Part shown: positions 11,298 to 23,298 of the stretch, one piece after another
How positions within the stretch are numbered: the first letter of the stretch is position 1
Layout of the letters: every line of letters begins with the position of its first letter
From: Utricularia gibba
Taxonomy: Eukaryota; Streptophyta; Magnoliopsida; Lamiales; Lentibulariaceae
Direction of reading: 5' to 3'
NCBI GenBank assembly: GCA_002189035.1
Contig: CM007989.1
Coordinates: 4,557,001-4,621,000 of the forward strand
Length of the DNA stretch: 64,000 nt
The notes under the pieces: generated by a model
Told to the model about the DNA's origin: nothing
What the model saw: the letters and a program-made list of their open reading frames with translations, nothing else
The model's database searches: none
Made by a program: the position numbers and the translations under genes

Positions 11298-11500
11298 CTC
11301 ATCACATGAAGCTTTATTTGAGTATGCTTTGTTCTTCTAACAAATATAAGATTACTTCCCATCACAATAGTAGATTTTTTATTTAGGAAAATAGTCATTG
11401 TATGGTCAATTTCAAGGCCCACGTCCTTGAATACCTTATGGATCTATATCATGTGATTATAAATTTAGAAGTAGCTACAACGGCCATGTATTCCAAGCGG
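11298..11500 (-). pseudogene. Copia B RNase H relic, proximal part
   Basis: The minus strand gives LEYMAVVATSK, then VFKDVGLEIDHTMTIF, STIVMGSNLIFVRRTKHTQ and IKLHVM. These are the copia RNase H segments around EAEY.A...A, NKSAI....NP..H.R.KHI and Y.F.R. It stops at the copia A LTR and is continued by 1640-1819. It ends about 180 bp from the stop codon of the zinc-finger gene. Confidence 0.65.
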
Positions 11501-11683
11501 CTTTCGAAGCTCAAATTTGGTGTACATTTGATGCTTGTTTGATGTCACATTTCCGAAGCCAACTCAGATCCATAGGGAATAAACCAACATGGAAATTAGA
11601 TCTCTCGTTCAAAAGTTCAACCGCTTCCACAAAGCGCTTTTGGAATTGGTTCCCCTTGGAGCATCTCGGATCACTTTTGCCCT

Positions 11684-13610
11684 TTAAAGACGCTTGGCTC
11701 TCCAATCGATCTTGAAATGCCGATCGTCTTCACTGTCACTAGAGGATTCATTGTAGGTGGGTTTCTTTGCAGTGGCGGTGACCTTAGTATCCTTCGGAGT
11801 AGCAGCAGATTTGGCAGCTCGAAGCTCGAGTTTCTTGCTTCTTAACAATTCCAATCTTTCCTTACATGCTCTGAAAGATTGAAGTGTGGCGGAACAGTAA
11901 GTGCAATGAGCTCAAGAACCAAACTACCAGAGCCGCATAGAGATGATGATATACCTTTGTTCCACCGTTTCCTCCTCTTCGATTAACTCAGCAGCATCGA
12001 TCTGAGACACATGCATGCATGCAGACATGTTGCAATGAGCGTTTTTTTTAATGCAGTTCAACAATAATAGAAAGATGAGGGAGCTGTAGCTTAACATACC
12101 TCTTCTTCCTCCAAACGATTATCAATCTCTTGTAAGTCCCCTTTGATTAACTTTTCATACTCCTTGTACTCATCTCTTGAAAACATTTAAGCAAAGACAT
12201 GTTAAAATCATTATGGTATGGGCAAATGAAAAACCCTAAGCTATAAACTCCATATAAAAATACAGCAAGTGTAACATAGGATAGATAACAGGCCCTACAA
12301 GAATGCAATTCCTTGCGCGAATATGGCATATGCATCTCACTGATGTAGCCATGTATGGCCTTCAAAAAAGAGGAAACCCATACTCCTATTTGTGCAATAA
12401 TCTTAGATGCATAGATACATGTATGCCAACAATGAAAATCAGGATGAAAACTTACTTCACATCCAGTTTCACAGGTACAATGCCACGCGCACGCAAATCA
12501 GCATCTTTGTTGTCGAAGAATCCCTCAGGAAGAGCACCTTTGACTTGTTTGCTCGCTTCTAAACCGACAGCAGTTCCTGAGATCTGATTGCGTAATTCAG
12601 TGCTTTCCTGCATCCCAGAGGCATCAGGCCTGTCAAACTGGGCCTTCTCTGAATCCTTGCCATGTGGGGCAGACTCGTCACTAATGCAAGAGGTCTCTTC
12701 TGCCAAAGAACATTTTTTTTGGTTAGTCAAACAAACTGGCAGAAAACGACCAAATGAAGTGCGTAACTAAGTAAAATCCATAATACAGATACCACTTCGT
12801 AAAAATATCTCCATCTAGAAATAATTGAAGGTTATCACAGATTCTCACCAGTTTTTGGCCTCTTTGTCCCCTGAATGTCAAAAAAATCAGGAGGTAAGGC
12901 AGAAGATCCATTCACACGCAGTGTTTTCTCTTCCAAATTCCTGCGCTGCTCGGGTTTAGAGTTCTGAAAATCTTTCTTGAGTTCAGGTTTTGGAGCACTG
13001 GTTGGATTAACGACAGAGGCATTGGCTTTCAGCTGATCAATGGCCTGAACATAATATTATGAATAGTTTGAACACTTATGCATGGATAAACTAATGGTAG
13101 CTTTCCTTGGGAAAAGGTTTGTCTGAGGTTTACCTCATGGTGTTTTCGAGAAGCCAGATGTGCAGGCCAAAGTGCCTCAGATTTTATAATAACATCACAA
13201 ACTCTACAAACGGGCTGATCAATATCGTTGTACCTGCAGAATTGAATGACGCAGCTTAGCTCCTTGGCTAACAATTGAGCACCAACAATGTTTCTGATCA
13301 GTAAAACGATTTCGAGAGCTCCAAGAATATAAGAACGAGTAAATTCTTCGAACAGACGGTATACAAACACAATATCAAGAGCCATCTTCAAAAATGTGAA
13401 ACCAACACCACCCTTTCACTGAGGAAATCACGCTAAGACACATCATAAACTAGATAACAATTACAGTTTCCGTGATATCCAACACACCAGATCCTACATC
13501 TACAAACCAAACCAGTACCTGACAAGAGGTGAATCAATCCGCTGTTTTCCCTGCTTCTGAGCGTTCAATTTAGCCCTGAACAGGGCTTTGCTTTTTGCCC
13601 TAGCATCCAT
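11684..13610 (-). CDS. ZNF830-like C2H2 zinc-finger protein, seven exons, 313 aa
   Basis: Exons on the minus strand: 13519-13610, 13134-13233, 12849-13044, 12456-12699, 12100-12175, 11955-12001, 11684-11870. All introns are GT-AG and the phases join cleanly into 942 nt with a stop. The start MDARAKSKALFRAKLNAQKQ is the first ATG and is basic. Exon 2 gives a U1/matrin-type C2H2 finger (C40, C43, H56, H62, within CRVCDVIIKSEALWPAHLAS). Exon 3 has the LPPDFFD motif and exon 4 LPEGFFDN. The end is acidic and serine-rich followed by FKIDWRAKRL. This layout is that of ZNF830 (CCDC16), a nuclear protein linked in animals to pre-mRNA splicing and genome stability. The same role in this plant is inferred. 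The gene appears intact; untranslated regions were not mapped. Confidence 0.9.
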
Positions 13611-13699
13611 TTTATAAAAATGCTTTTCCCAATCACTTCAACTCCCAATTTTCACTCAGAGTATTTTTTCCGAAGAAAAGCTTCACCCTCGCGGCAGAA

Positions 13700-14389
13700 T
13701 TGAGAAGCAAACTATCAACAAAATGGATGGCGGGTACAATTGACCCCCACAATCGCGCATATTCAACCACAATCGACGACGTCGTTTCCATTGATGGGCC
13801 ATAAATTGGGCCCAAACCTAATTACAAAACCTGGGCTTTCAATCTGAATTTCAGCCCATTAAGCTGCGTCGTGACAGATATTTGGATCCCAGATTTTTAT
13901 GTAAGAAGAAGACCTTGATAGCAACTTGGATTCTACGGAGTGCTCTCAAGGTAACCGGGGCGTTCGGTCATCGTCCTTCACTTTCTAGGACCACTGGACA
14001 CTTTATGGTGGATGCTTGGTGCTCATTGATGGCATGCATTGTTTTTCTCATGGCTGCGGGGGACCGGTTTGAACGGTCATTTTATAGGCCTGGCACACTT
14101 TTGGAAATGTTATTACAAACACACATTTGATGCATAGGATCAAATTTGGTAACCGACAACAATGTCAACACATGGTCCAAGTCCATCCAAAATTGGAAGT
14201 CGGGAGACTGACCTTTTTTTATCCGCAATCAATTTATATTTTAGAATTAATGGAAATATCGATGATATTTATGCAATTTATGATGTGATTTTAATTACAA
14301 ATTATTTGAATATTAGAATAACAATACATGATCACTTCCCCATAATAGATATTTTTTTAAAAAAATATTGAAATACATGGAATTCAACT
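13700..14389. other. Intergenic region upstream of the zinc-finger gene
   Basis: Contains the presumed promoter of the minus-strand zinc-finger gene. The 14210-14370 part is very AT-rich. No other gene is recognised. Confidence 0.4.
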
Positions 14390-14797
14390 TCAGACCGCAC
14401 CGACTCCAACCGTCCCACCTTCACTTGGCGACGGCTCCGGCGGGCCGCGATCTGCGACGGTCCCGGCCACCACGACCCTCGGCGGTACCATCCGTTGGCT
14501 GTCGACCACATCTTGTCTAGAGGCGCCACAGGCAGGCAGGCGCCCTTCCCAGAAACCAGCAACCTTGTTCACCTTCATCTTCTTCTTTTTGTTTCCCTGG
14601 TCCCTTCTGTCCAGCGATTCAATGTTGCATGAGGCGGCCTCCATGTACCACTCCAGCATCCGCATGATGCTGTCCGACTCGTAGCGATCGAGCAGAGAAC
14701 TAACCTTGGAAGTAGCCATAGCGGGCGACTCGACGAGGCTTCCCAGAGTGTGTATCAAGCTTCTGAAACTGTGCTTCAACGGCGTGTTGATCTCCAT
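14390..14797 (-). CDS. Unknown plant protein, single exon, about 135 aa
   Basis: Not recognised. The open frame continues upstream to 14965, but the extra sequence reads like promoter, so the Met at 14797 (MEINTPLKHSFRS) is preferred. A TATAAT-like box at about 14820-14826 lies only some 24 bp upstream, so a later Met (MATSKVSSLLDRYESDS, near 14717) is also possible. The product has a helical segment rich in S, L and E (RYESDSIMRMLEWYMEA), a short lysine run (NKKKKMKVNKV) that could be a nuclear signal, and a P/G/V-rich tail. Codon use and GC are higher than the flanks, which supports coding. No stop interrupts it and no transposon motif is present. It could be a lineage-specific protein or an exon of a larger gene. 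Confidence 0.5.
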   Translation of the reverse strand: MEINTPLKHSFRSLIHTLGSLVESPAMATSKVSSLLDRYESDSIMRMLEWYMEAASCNIESLDRRDQGNKKKKMKVNKVAGFWEGRLPACGASRQDVVDSQRMVPPRVVVAGTVADRGPPEPSPSEGGTVGVGAV

Positions 14798-14965
14798 GGA
14801 GGAGGAGGAGGTGGGAGGGATTATAAAGGGGGGATTCCGGAACCCCAAACGCCAAGTGAAACTTTTCTTCGTTGCCTTTTCAAAATATTCGGTGTGTTGA
14901 ATTGATAGTGGCTTGTGCGTTGACGTAGGAGAACCTGTCTTTGCCATTGCCTGCTGCCTAATCAA

Positions 14966-16690
14966 CTTCGCTGGGTTGCTTTACCTTCAATCTATGTGCG
15001 TTGCTTGTATTTGGAAAACCCACGAGCTTATACCAACAACTTGCATCCATGGCAAGGAAATGGAAGCCCTCTCGTGTTTTAAAACATGTATTAGAATATA
15101 CTAATCCCACGTATTAAATAACTCACTTGAATACTGGTTTATAATAGCACATGATGTATAATTACTAATTCAGATTCCAGATGTATCAAGGACTCTTGTG
15201 AAGGCTTCCTCTCTGTGTTTTTGGTATTGAAATTGCTCAATTGATGAGAAGTATGATTGATTGTAATGTAAAACACAAGTTATACAAATGTTGCAAAGGT
15301 ACTAGTGAAACTAGTTTAAAATCAAATTGGTTCTATTTCGAAACATATGACTAGCTATAGCTATTTACAAACAAAATATATGAATGAACAAAAAGTATTA
15401 AAATATAAATTTTATTGAATGGAAAATGATATTTTGTGGTAATATCAATTTGTAGGTAGGTAGGTTAAGTCCTATGATTTAAAAAAGAAAAATCATAATG
15501 TGGTCCAACGTGGCATTTGTTTGTTGGTTCCTATCCGATATCTACAAACAAATATCCTCGGATATATTTGGATTGGACTTCGAAACTCTCATTTATGAGC
15601 TGAAATGTCCCGTCTTGTTGAGTTTGAAAGAGGCTCAATAAAGTTTTCCACGGCCAATAGTTTCAAAATATGGGGGGATGTAGGCCCATGGGCTAATCCA
15701 TCAAATATGTATATGGGGATGCCGTACGGCGGTTATGGTGATTGCAAGTTTGCCTTGAAACCCGGGAATTTTTTTAAGAATTGGTGGGAAGTGGGATTTT
15801 GAAATTAGCATTTTTATTCTTTTGCCCATGAAAGTAACTTCATATCTATTACAAATAAAAGATTATATAAAATTAAATAAAATAATCATACAAATTTTAT
15901 ATAAGCATTTTCTCAAATAACGTAAAGATTACTTATTTAAAATTTGTAAAGTTTTATAAATTTTACATAAAGCATTAAAGATGTTTGATTTGAAATAATT
16001 TAATGATTGGTATCCTTCTGAAAAATAAATCAAAGATTATAACATCATAAAACCATAAAAGTTATATATGAAAAATTTATAATATCATACAAAATAAGTT
16101 TAATTCATTGCATATAATAGTTCTTTATATTAATACATGAGAATGCAAGAGCTTTAGTGTTTCAAATCAATTTAACTCTAAAACTTTGAGCATATGTTGT
16201 TTTAATAGCTATATATTTTATAAATAGGATTTCACTTCAATTAGTTGATTTTATTATTCAAATAATATATTAATTAATATTCAACTATCTTCCTCTCACT
16301 TCATTTATTATATAATTCAACTAAATAAAACTCTCAAGAAAAATATCACTTGCCATCTTCTACTCACCTTCCTCAATACCAAATGCAATTACCATGCCGA
16401 TTTATAGTTTATCAACAATTCTACGACTCTCATCCTTATATTGAGGAAAGTAATGTCAGATTCACAACATTTTTTCACATTCAAAAACCTTCTTTCTATA
16501 AAGAGATAATTTAGTACAAGTACTTGAAACCATTAAAAAATAATTTAATGTTATTACTCACAATTGACCTTGAACAATAACTTCTCTTCATAAGGGGCAC
16601 TTTTATTCTTAGGGGTCACATTACAATTGGAAACTTATAAATCTTTAAGACAAAATTGAAGTCTAATGATACTATTGAGTATTACAAAAC
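14966..16690. other. AT-rich intergenic DNA, nothing recognised
   Basis: No coding or repeat family identified. From 15840 to 16330 the sequence is extremely AT-rich. A short open frame at 15605-15802 has no motif. Confidence 0.5.
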
Positions 16691-16930
16691 ATGTCTTTTT
16701 ATTATAAGCAAATCAAAGGATTTGATTATGAAAACACTTTTAGTTTTATAATAAAAACAATTATAGTTCACTTGTTTTTCTCATTAGATGTTATGCAAGG
16801 ATGCAATCTCAAACAACATGACATTAATAGTGCATTTGTAAACAATGAGTTTAAAGAGGATTCATACATGTACGTTTGGAAAAGACTTAAGATTACAGAT
16901 TATACTAGCAATCTTCAAAAAATAATTTAG
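16691..16930 (+). pseudogene. Copia reverse transcriptase scrap
   Basis: The 79-residue open stretch reads YKQIKGFDYENTFSFIIKT and LKQHDINSAFVNNEFKED. It matches the copia RT region (Y.QI.G.DY..TFSPV.K.T..R, then L.QLDI..AFLNG.L.E.VYM). No other part of the element is seen nearby, so it is an isolated fragment. Confidence 0.75.
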
Positions 16931-18095
16931 GTTGTAGTCTACATGACTTACTTTTTTACTCATGATTTAAAATACAAGTTTACATCCACACTTACAAGAA
17001 AACTCAGGCAAACGGGTTGAGGGTACAGGCAGCATGATCGACATAGCATCTGTGTGATATCTGAGTGCCGGGGATTATGAAACTATTTTACATACTACTC
17101 CAACTTCTAGTTTATTTTTAACTTCTACTTCTAATTTTATTTATCAATTACTTATTATATTCTACACAACAATTAACTTATTTGTTGACTTATTTCATAA
17201 GTTACCAAAATACTACTTATTTCTACAAGCATTGATTTATTGAAAAATTTTCCAAATCCTACCCTCTTCAGAGAGTCCCACTGCTCAATCTGGTCTAGGC
17301 ATGAATGATGCTCTTTTCTCTTGTTTTCCTCCTACTTTTTATAGTGATGGGTATGCTCTTTCTCGTTCTTTATGCTCAATCTTTTTAAAAAATTCTTTTT
17401 TCATGAAATATGAATTGAGGAGTACGTGCTAGTGTCATTTTTTGCATGTTTATCATATATTATTATGTGTTAATATAGGGTTGAGTTGTTCAAATCAGGA
17501 ATTAAATTAATAAGTATTTTATTTTATCAGAAAAATGCAATTTTTATTATTTGTATGTATTTTTGTGTTTTTTTTTTCTATACTTTCACCCAAAATTGGC
17601 AGCAAGCAATCGTGGAGCATTGCAGGAGATTTGCAGGGAACAATAAGCTGACATTTCATGACTTGCACGTGACTTGGAGCCATTGCGGATAGGAGACTGA
17701 CACTGTTCAAAACAAATGACTTACGATATATCAGAGTTTACATTAATGGTTGGGTACTTACTTGCATGAATATGAAAGATGACTGCAAAAGTAAGATAGA
17801 AAGAATGATGATGGAAAGGGAGTAGAAGTGAATGTAAACGGGATGTGAATCAAAGAAAAGTTGGAACTCTTTAGATCGGACTTTTTTTTTCACTTTTCAC
17901 ACTTGAACTTTTGGTTCTTCATCTTCACCATAGGGAGGAAGAACACTTTACTTTTCCGTTTTCTAATTTCTGTTTTCATGGCCATTTGTGGCTAAACTTT
18001 CTTAGGAACTGATGGAGTTTCCTTTAATGCCTTGAGTACTAATCTCGGTTTTTCACTGAATTTCTTCTGGATTTCACGTATTTCCACATGTCATG
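16931..18095. other. Intergenic DNA, nothing firmly recognised
   Basis: AT-rich. The 17090-17240 stretch (ACTTATTT/AACTTCTACTT motifs) resembles 28430-28630 in composition and short motifs, which may mean a shared non-coding transposon end. No gene is supported. Confidence 0.4.
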
Positions 18096-18335
18096 TGTCA
18101 CAACTTAAGGGAAAAATGGAGATTGGAGTTGGCGAAGAAGGAGTTAGGGGAGAAGAGTAGGAGGGAAGAGCTGAACGAAGAGGACAGAATTTTCATTTCA
18201 CAAAAGTTTTCTTTTCCCATTACAACGACTCGTTTTATAACAAATTATAATGGTAACTTCAAAAGCTGCTCTTTCTAAGAGCAGACACTTTTCATAGATT
18301 GTTCGATACCATCTTGAACTTGAGTACATGACCCA
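18096..18335 (-). repeat. Chromovirus 3' LTR
   Basis: Matches 23060-23298 along its full length with roughly 20 or so substitutions by eye plus small indels. A purine-rich run (GGAAACAAAGACAAAG, minus strand) directly precedes it and is the likely polypurine tract. Confidence 0.88.
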
Positions 18336-18519
18336 CTTTGTCTTTGTTTCCTTGGTTTCCTTCTTGATTTTCAGCATTGTTTTCTTGGTTTCCTTCTTGA
18401 TTGTTAGCGTGATTGTCTGTGGGCTTCCTTGCCATTTATGCAACTACAAGATCTAGGTTAATGGAGATGAGTACTCATGGATGTGTGACATTTCCTCATG
18501 CTCCAGAAGATCCTTGTCC

Positions 18520-18735
18520 CTAAGGATCAAATTGGGGAAAGGTATGATGGAACCAGTGGGCATCCTCCCATGTGGCCATCTTTGGAGGGATACCTTCCCA
18601 ATAGATAAGAAATTGAGACAAAGGCTGGTGGTGGTGGCGAATGACGCAGCGATCTAAGATAAAAATAGGGCAAGGATCATCGCTAGAAGGGAGAACACAC
18701 GATGGGGTAAATTTTGGACAAAGGCATTTCTTCAA
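18520..18735 (-). pseudogene. Chromovirus integrase C-terminal chromodomain
   Basis: The minus strand reads FLIYWEGIPPKMATWEDAHW, the chromodomain core (V.WEG.P...ATWE). In chromoviruses this domain targets integration to marked chromatin. The reading frame is broken upstream from the integrase core. Confidence 0.8.
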
Positions 18736-19031
18736 AAGCGAGACATGAAAAACAGAGTGGATTTTGCTCTTTGAAGGAAGAGAAAGACATTAGACTATTG
18801 AACCAATTTTCTCCACGATGGGGTAGGGACCATAGTACCGGCAAGCTAACTTTAGATTATGATGAACAGCTAACGAAAGTCTATCGATACGGTTGCAATT
18901 TCAGGTAAACCAAATCACCAACATTAAAAGTGCGCTCCGTCTGATTCTTGTTAGCATAGAGCTTCATTCGGTGTTGGGTGTGAAGTAGATGGCGCTTGAG
19001 GGTGTCAAGCATGATCAAACGCTCCTGGATG

Positions 19032-19665
19032 CTAGGAATAACAGGGGAATCGGTAGAATCGGCTAGCGCTCCAAGTAGGTGAGTGGGGAGTAGCCATAAA
19101 GAGTTTCAAAAGGAATGAGTTGGATACTGGTGTGAAATGAGGTATTGTACCAGAATTCTGCAAGAGGTAACCACTAACTCCATTTGCAGGGGTGTTGGTG
19201 ACACATGCCATGAAGATACGTTTCCAAGCATTGATTGACACATTCGGTTTGACCATCCGACTAAGGGTGGTAAGTAGTAGAAAGGATGATCTGAATATCC
19301 AGGCGGTGACAAAGTGCAATCCAAAAGGAGCTGGTGAAAACCTTGTCACGATCAAACACAATATTCTGAGGTAAACCATGTAATTTATAAACATGATCAA
19401 TGAAGAGGTCAGCAACGATTTCTGCAGTATAGGAGTGGGTGAGGGGGAGAAAATGAGCATATTTAGTGAGGTGATCCACAACAACTAATATAGTATTCTT
19501 CCTGCATGAAGGGGGAAGTCCTTCAATGAAGTCCATACTAATAGAAGTCCACTGATGCATAGGCATGGCCAATGGTTGAAGGAGGCCCGGGTGAGAAGTT
19601 CTATCAAAGTGGATACGATGACAAGTGTCACACTCATGTACCCATTGATCAACATCGGTGCGCAT
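19032..19665 (-). pseudogene. Chromovirus integrase core relic
   Basis: The 134-residue stretch starting at 19665 shows the zinc-finger Cys pair (HECDTCHR), then ISMDFIEGLPPSCRKNTIL with the first catalytic Asp, and LPQNIVFDRDKVFTSSFW with the second. A shift near 19261 moves the rest to another frame. Confidence 0.85.
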
Positions 19666-19671
19666 GTTTTT

Positions 19672-20350
19672 TCAATAAAAATATTTCTTAAGGTGTTGAT
19701 AAGTAGTTTGGATGTTGGAGTGACCACCAATAGCAGAAGAATGGAGAGCCAAAAAGAGTCTGTCACGAACGTCAGAATTAGCACCCACACAGTAGTGGTC
19801 CTTAAATTTCAGAAGACCATGGTGGAGGTGGAATTCCAGGTGAGAGGAAGAGTTCTGGAGTTTATTAATATATATGGTTTCGAGAGAGGGATCTTGCTTA
19901 TAACTAAGTTGTAATTCATTCAACCAATTAGGTTGGAAGACTGAAATGGAATACATAAAAACCTCTCTGGACAAGGCATCCATTGCATGATTCTGGGTGC
20001 TTTGTTTATAGAGAATTTCAAAATCAAAATCAAGTAATTTGGACATCCACTTTTGCTGAAAAAGGGTACCTAAACCTTGCTCACGTAAGAAATGTAAACT
20101 CTGATAGTCAGTGTGGACAATAAATGGGCAGCCAACTAAATAATGCTTCCAATATAAAATGTCCTTGATGACTGCTATTAACTCCTTCTCATAAATAGAA
20201 AGGCCCTTGTATTTGTCCCCTAATGCATGAGAGTAGAAGGCTATGGGGTGGCCATTTTGAGAGAGAACACCGTCATTCCCATAGTCATAAGCATCCATTT
20301 CAAGTATGAATTTCTTAGAAAAATCCAGAAGAATGAGAACTGGAGCAGTG
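19672..20350 (-). pseudogene. Chromovirus RNase H relic
   Basis: The long open stretch 19672-20298 shows MDAYDYGNDGVLSQNGHPIA, then YSIYEKEL-type sequence, IVHTDYQSLHFL and MDALSR, followed by the spacer and the start of the integrase zinc finger (HSSAIGGHSNIQTTYQHLK). It is open for 208 codons, so decay here is mild. Confidence 0.87.
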
Positions 20351-20416
20351 TTGAGGGCCAGCTTTAAGAGGCAGAAGGATTCGGAGGTGATAGAAGACCA
20401 ATGAAACCCATCCTTT

Positions 20417-21240
20417 TTAAGTAATTGTGTAAGGGGTCGACTGAGAAGGCCATAATCTTTGATGAAGCGATGATAATATCCAGAATAATCCTAGGAAGCC
20501 GTGGAGCTCCTTAACTGTGCGAGGTTGTGGCCAAGAGAGCATAGCGTCAATCTTACTACTGTCTATGGCCACTCCTTTGTGGGAGATGACAAAACCAAGA
20601 TAGGAGATGTGTTGGACACCAAAAGAGCATTTTGAATGTTTGGCAAAGAGAGAGTGGCACTGTAAGAGCTCTAAGACCACCGCAAGGTGTTGAAGGTGTT
20701 CTACCCAAGATTTGTTGTAAACTAAGATATCATCAAAAAACACAAGCACAAATTTACGGATTACAGATGCAAATACCGTGTTCATCAATGGTTGGAAGGT
20801 GGAGGGGGCGTTAGTAAGACCAAATGGCATGACAAGGAATTCATAATGTCCCAAATGAGTAGAGAAGCTTGTTTTGAAAATATCTTGCTCTTGCATGCGT
20901 ATCTAAAAATAACCAGAATTAAGATCTTGCTTGGAAAAATATTGAGACCCATGTAATTCATTCAGGAGATCGTCAATAAGAGGGATTGGAAATTTATGGT
21001 TAATCGAAATGCTATTAAGGTACCGGAAATCAATACGCATATGCTAGCCACCATCTTTCTTCAAGACTAACAAAACTGGTGAAGAGAAGGGGCTTTTACT
21101 GGGTTGGATGTAACCATCCTCTAAGAGTTCAGCAACAATTTTCTTGAGCTCCTTTTTCAGGTGGTGAAGGATGCAGTTGGGGGGGGGGGGGTGGTGCTTG
21201 AGAACCGCTCTCGGAATTAAGGAATTTCGTGATCAATTGC
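20417..21240 (-). pseudogene. Chromovirus reverse transcriptase relic
   Basis: The 159-residue stretch at 20417-20896 contains FSTHLGHYEFLVMPFGLTNA and LVFFDDILVYNKSWVEHL, the FFDD active-site variant common in chromoviruses. The fingers domain lies upstream to about 21230 in broken frames. An 11-base G run occurs near 21180. Confidence 0.88.
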
Positions 21241-21325
21241 TCGAGTAGGTGGAAGGTTCGCTAGTTCCTGAAAAACAACAGAAAAGTTTTCAACGATAGT
21301 AGCAATGTGTGGGGACCTGAACTTC

Positions 21326-22998
21326 CTAACTGTAGATAGCATAGAGGTGGCCCAAGCAGCACAAGGAGCGAGTGATATCAGAAGTCTTGATGGTAGTGGC
21401 ATTCAATAATGCAATCGATTCAGAGGAGCCTAAACAGGGAAGAGTGATGAGCTCCCCATTTTTGGTAATGGAAAAGGTCATCTTTTGATAGCTTCCGAAG
21501 AATGGGTCATGAGCACTGAGAAAGTTTCCCCCTAACACCATATCATAATTCCTGTGAAAATCAAAAATACGAAAATCAAAGCAGAAATTATGCGTTCCCA
21601 TTGTCCAACAGAAGTTGCGATGAATCTGATCATTAATTGTGCGCGTTCCTCCGGGTTCTGTGACATAGAGAGGAGTTATTCATTCCAAGTGAAGACCCAA
21701 AAGTGAAGCCAAGGTGAAATTGAGAAAACTACTGGTGGCTCCAATGTCAAATATTACACAGATGGTTTGATGTTTGTGCTATCCAATTAGGCTGAAATGT
21801 TTTTCTGATGTTTAACCATAGATGGCTTGCAGAGAGATTGAGGCATGAGGAATAGGAGTCTCAATAACTCCCTCTTGAGTGGCTTCGAAGTGAGGGTCGC
21901 CTGCATCCATGAGGTACAATTGACGGTGTGAGCAGCGATGAACCTTGGAGTAAGGGTCACCACATTTGATGCATAGCTTCTTCTCCAGACGTTCTTTAAC
22001 TAACACATCTGGAATCAATGTCTTTGACGGAGTGTAGTGGGCCCTTTGATGAGGTTTAGAATTAAAACCGGTGGAGGTGCGCTTGGAAAGAGCGAAGTAT
22101 TCTACTTCTCGAGCTAAGGCAAAGCGGATAATGTCGCCCACCTTAGTGAGCTGGGAACCACTAATTGCTTTATGTAGTTTTCCTTAAGGCCCCCAACCAA
22201 GATGGGGGGGAATGCTGCAGATGGGTAGCTGAGGCATAGGAGGGTAATTTGAGAACGATAAGTGTCACATTCCTCTAAATAATCCCGAATGGTACCTGTT
22301 TGCTTAATTTTGCAAAATTTTGCAAGGAGAAGGTTAGGATCCATTCAGTCAAAACAGAAAAGGAGATCGTTGAGGAAAGTTTCCCAACATCGAGAAGTTT
22401 CAGAGGCTAGATAGCATATACCCACTCATCAGCTATTCCTGTGAAACCCATGGAGGCATAATCTATCCATTCCTCTTTGGGAACCTGCTTGGTGAACCGA
22501 AAAAATTGAGTAATACAGCGTATCCAACCACGGGGGTTAGTTCCTTCAAATGAAGGTAGGGCCATCTTGGGTAGGTTGCCATAGCCTAGAGAATGGTAGA
22601 ATTCTGTCATGGTATCAGCATTGGGACGTAAATCAGGAATTCTGGTTGATCTAGGTGTCACCGTCGGTGGTATGAGTAAGAATGGAGAGGAAGTTCTGGG
22701 TCCTAATATGCTCCCGTTCACGAGATAGGGAGTGGATTTGTTGAGTGATATTCTGGAGTTGGGTTAACATGGTCTCATTGAATCCAGTCAAGCGTTCTTC
22801 GAGATGTCTGGTGGCTATTTGGTTTTTGCTCCACCGTTTTTCCATCTGTTCTTCGAATAGCCTTTGAGCCAAATGAAGGTCTTCTTGTGCTATAGTAATA
22901 GTTTGGAGCTGCTGTGGATAGGCTTCATTATCAGTGGGTTCCTCATGGTTAGCGTATGAGCGATAGGCAGAGAATTCCTCCCCTTGTTGGGATGCCAT
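21326..22998 (-). pseudogene. Chromovirus gag and protease relic
   Basis: Gag likely starts at MASQQGEEFSAYRSYANHEE (22998). It continues through KMALPSFEGTNPRGWI and the capsid segment GTIRDYLEECDTYRSQI to a nucleocapsid knuckle KLCIKCGDPYSKVHRC near 21970. The protease region follows to about 21330 with YDMVLGGNFLSAHDP. There are several frame breaks. Confidence 0.8.
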
Positions 22999-23059
22999 AG
23001 CACAAGTAATAATCTTGTTTTTTCCCACGTGGCACTAGGATGGTGCTCTGACACTAGTT

Positions 23060-23298
23060 TGTCACAACTTAAGAGAAGAATGAAGATTGGAGTTGGCGAA
23101 GATGGAGTTTGGGGATAAGAGTAGGAGGGAAGAGCTGAACAAAGAGGACAGAATTTTCATCTCACAAAAGTTTTATTTTCCCATTACAACGACTGGTTTA
23201 TAACAAATTGTAATGGTAACTTCAAAAGTTGCTCTTTCTGAGATCAGACACTTTTGATAGATTGTTCGATCCCATCTTGAACTTGAGTACGTGACCCA
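23060..23298 (-). repeat. Chromovirus 5' LTR
   Basis: Partner of 18096-18335. Both contain the blocks GATTGGAGTTGGCGAAGA and TTCCCATTACAACGACT on the plus strand. The TG/CA ends are intact. Confidence 0.88.

Larger units (their letters stand above)
18096..23298 (-). mobile_element. Ty3 chromovirus, near complete but decayed (possibly Reina type)
   Basis: LTRs at 18096-18335 and 23060-23298 (about 240 bp) start TGGGTCA and end TTGTGACA on the minus strand. The primer site CTAGTGTCAGAGCACC (23040-23056 region) differs at two positions from the TGGTATCAGAGC of initiator Met tRNA. Gag, protease, RT, RNase H, integrase and a C-terminal chromodomain follow in the chromovirus order. The short LTR and chromodomain suggest the Reina group; that is an inference. 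Flanks TCATG and AACAC do not match, so no target duplication survives. Stops and frameshifts occur in every domain. Confidence 0.88.

Noticed and set aside
17486-17710. Overlapping frames on both strands near 17.5-17.7 kb
   Set aside because: No family resemblance, and only one moderately complex stretch in AT-rich DNA.
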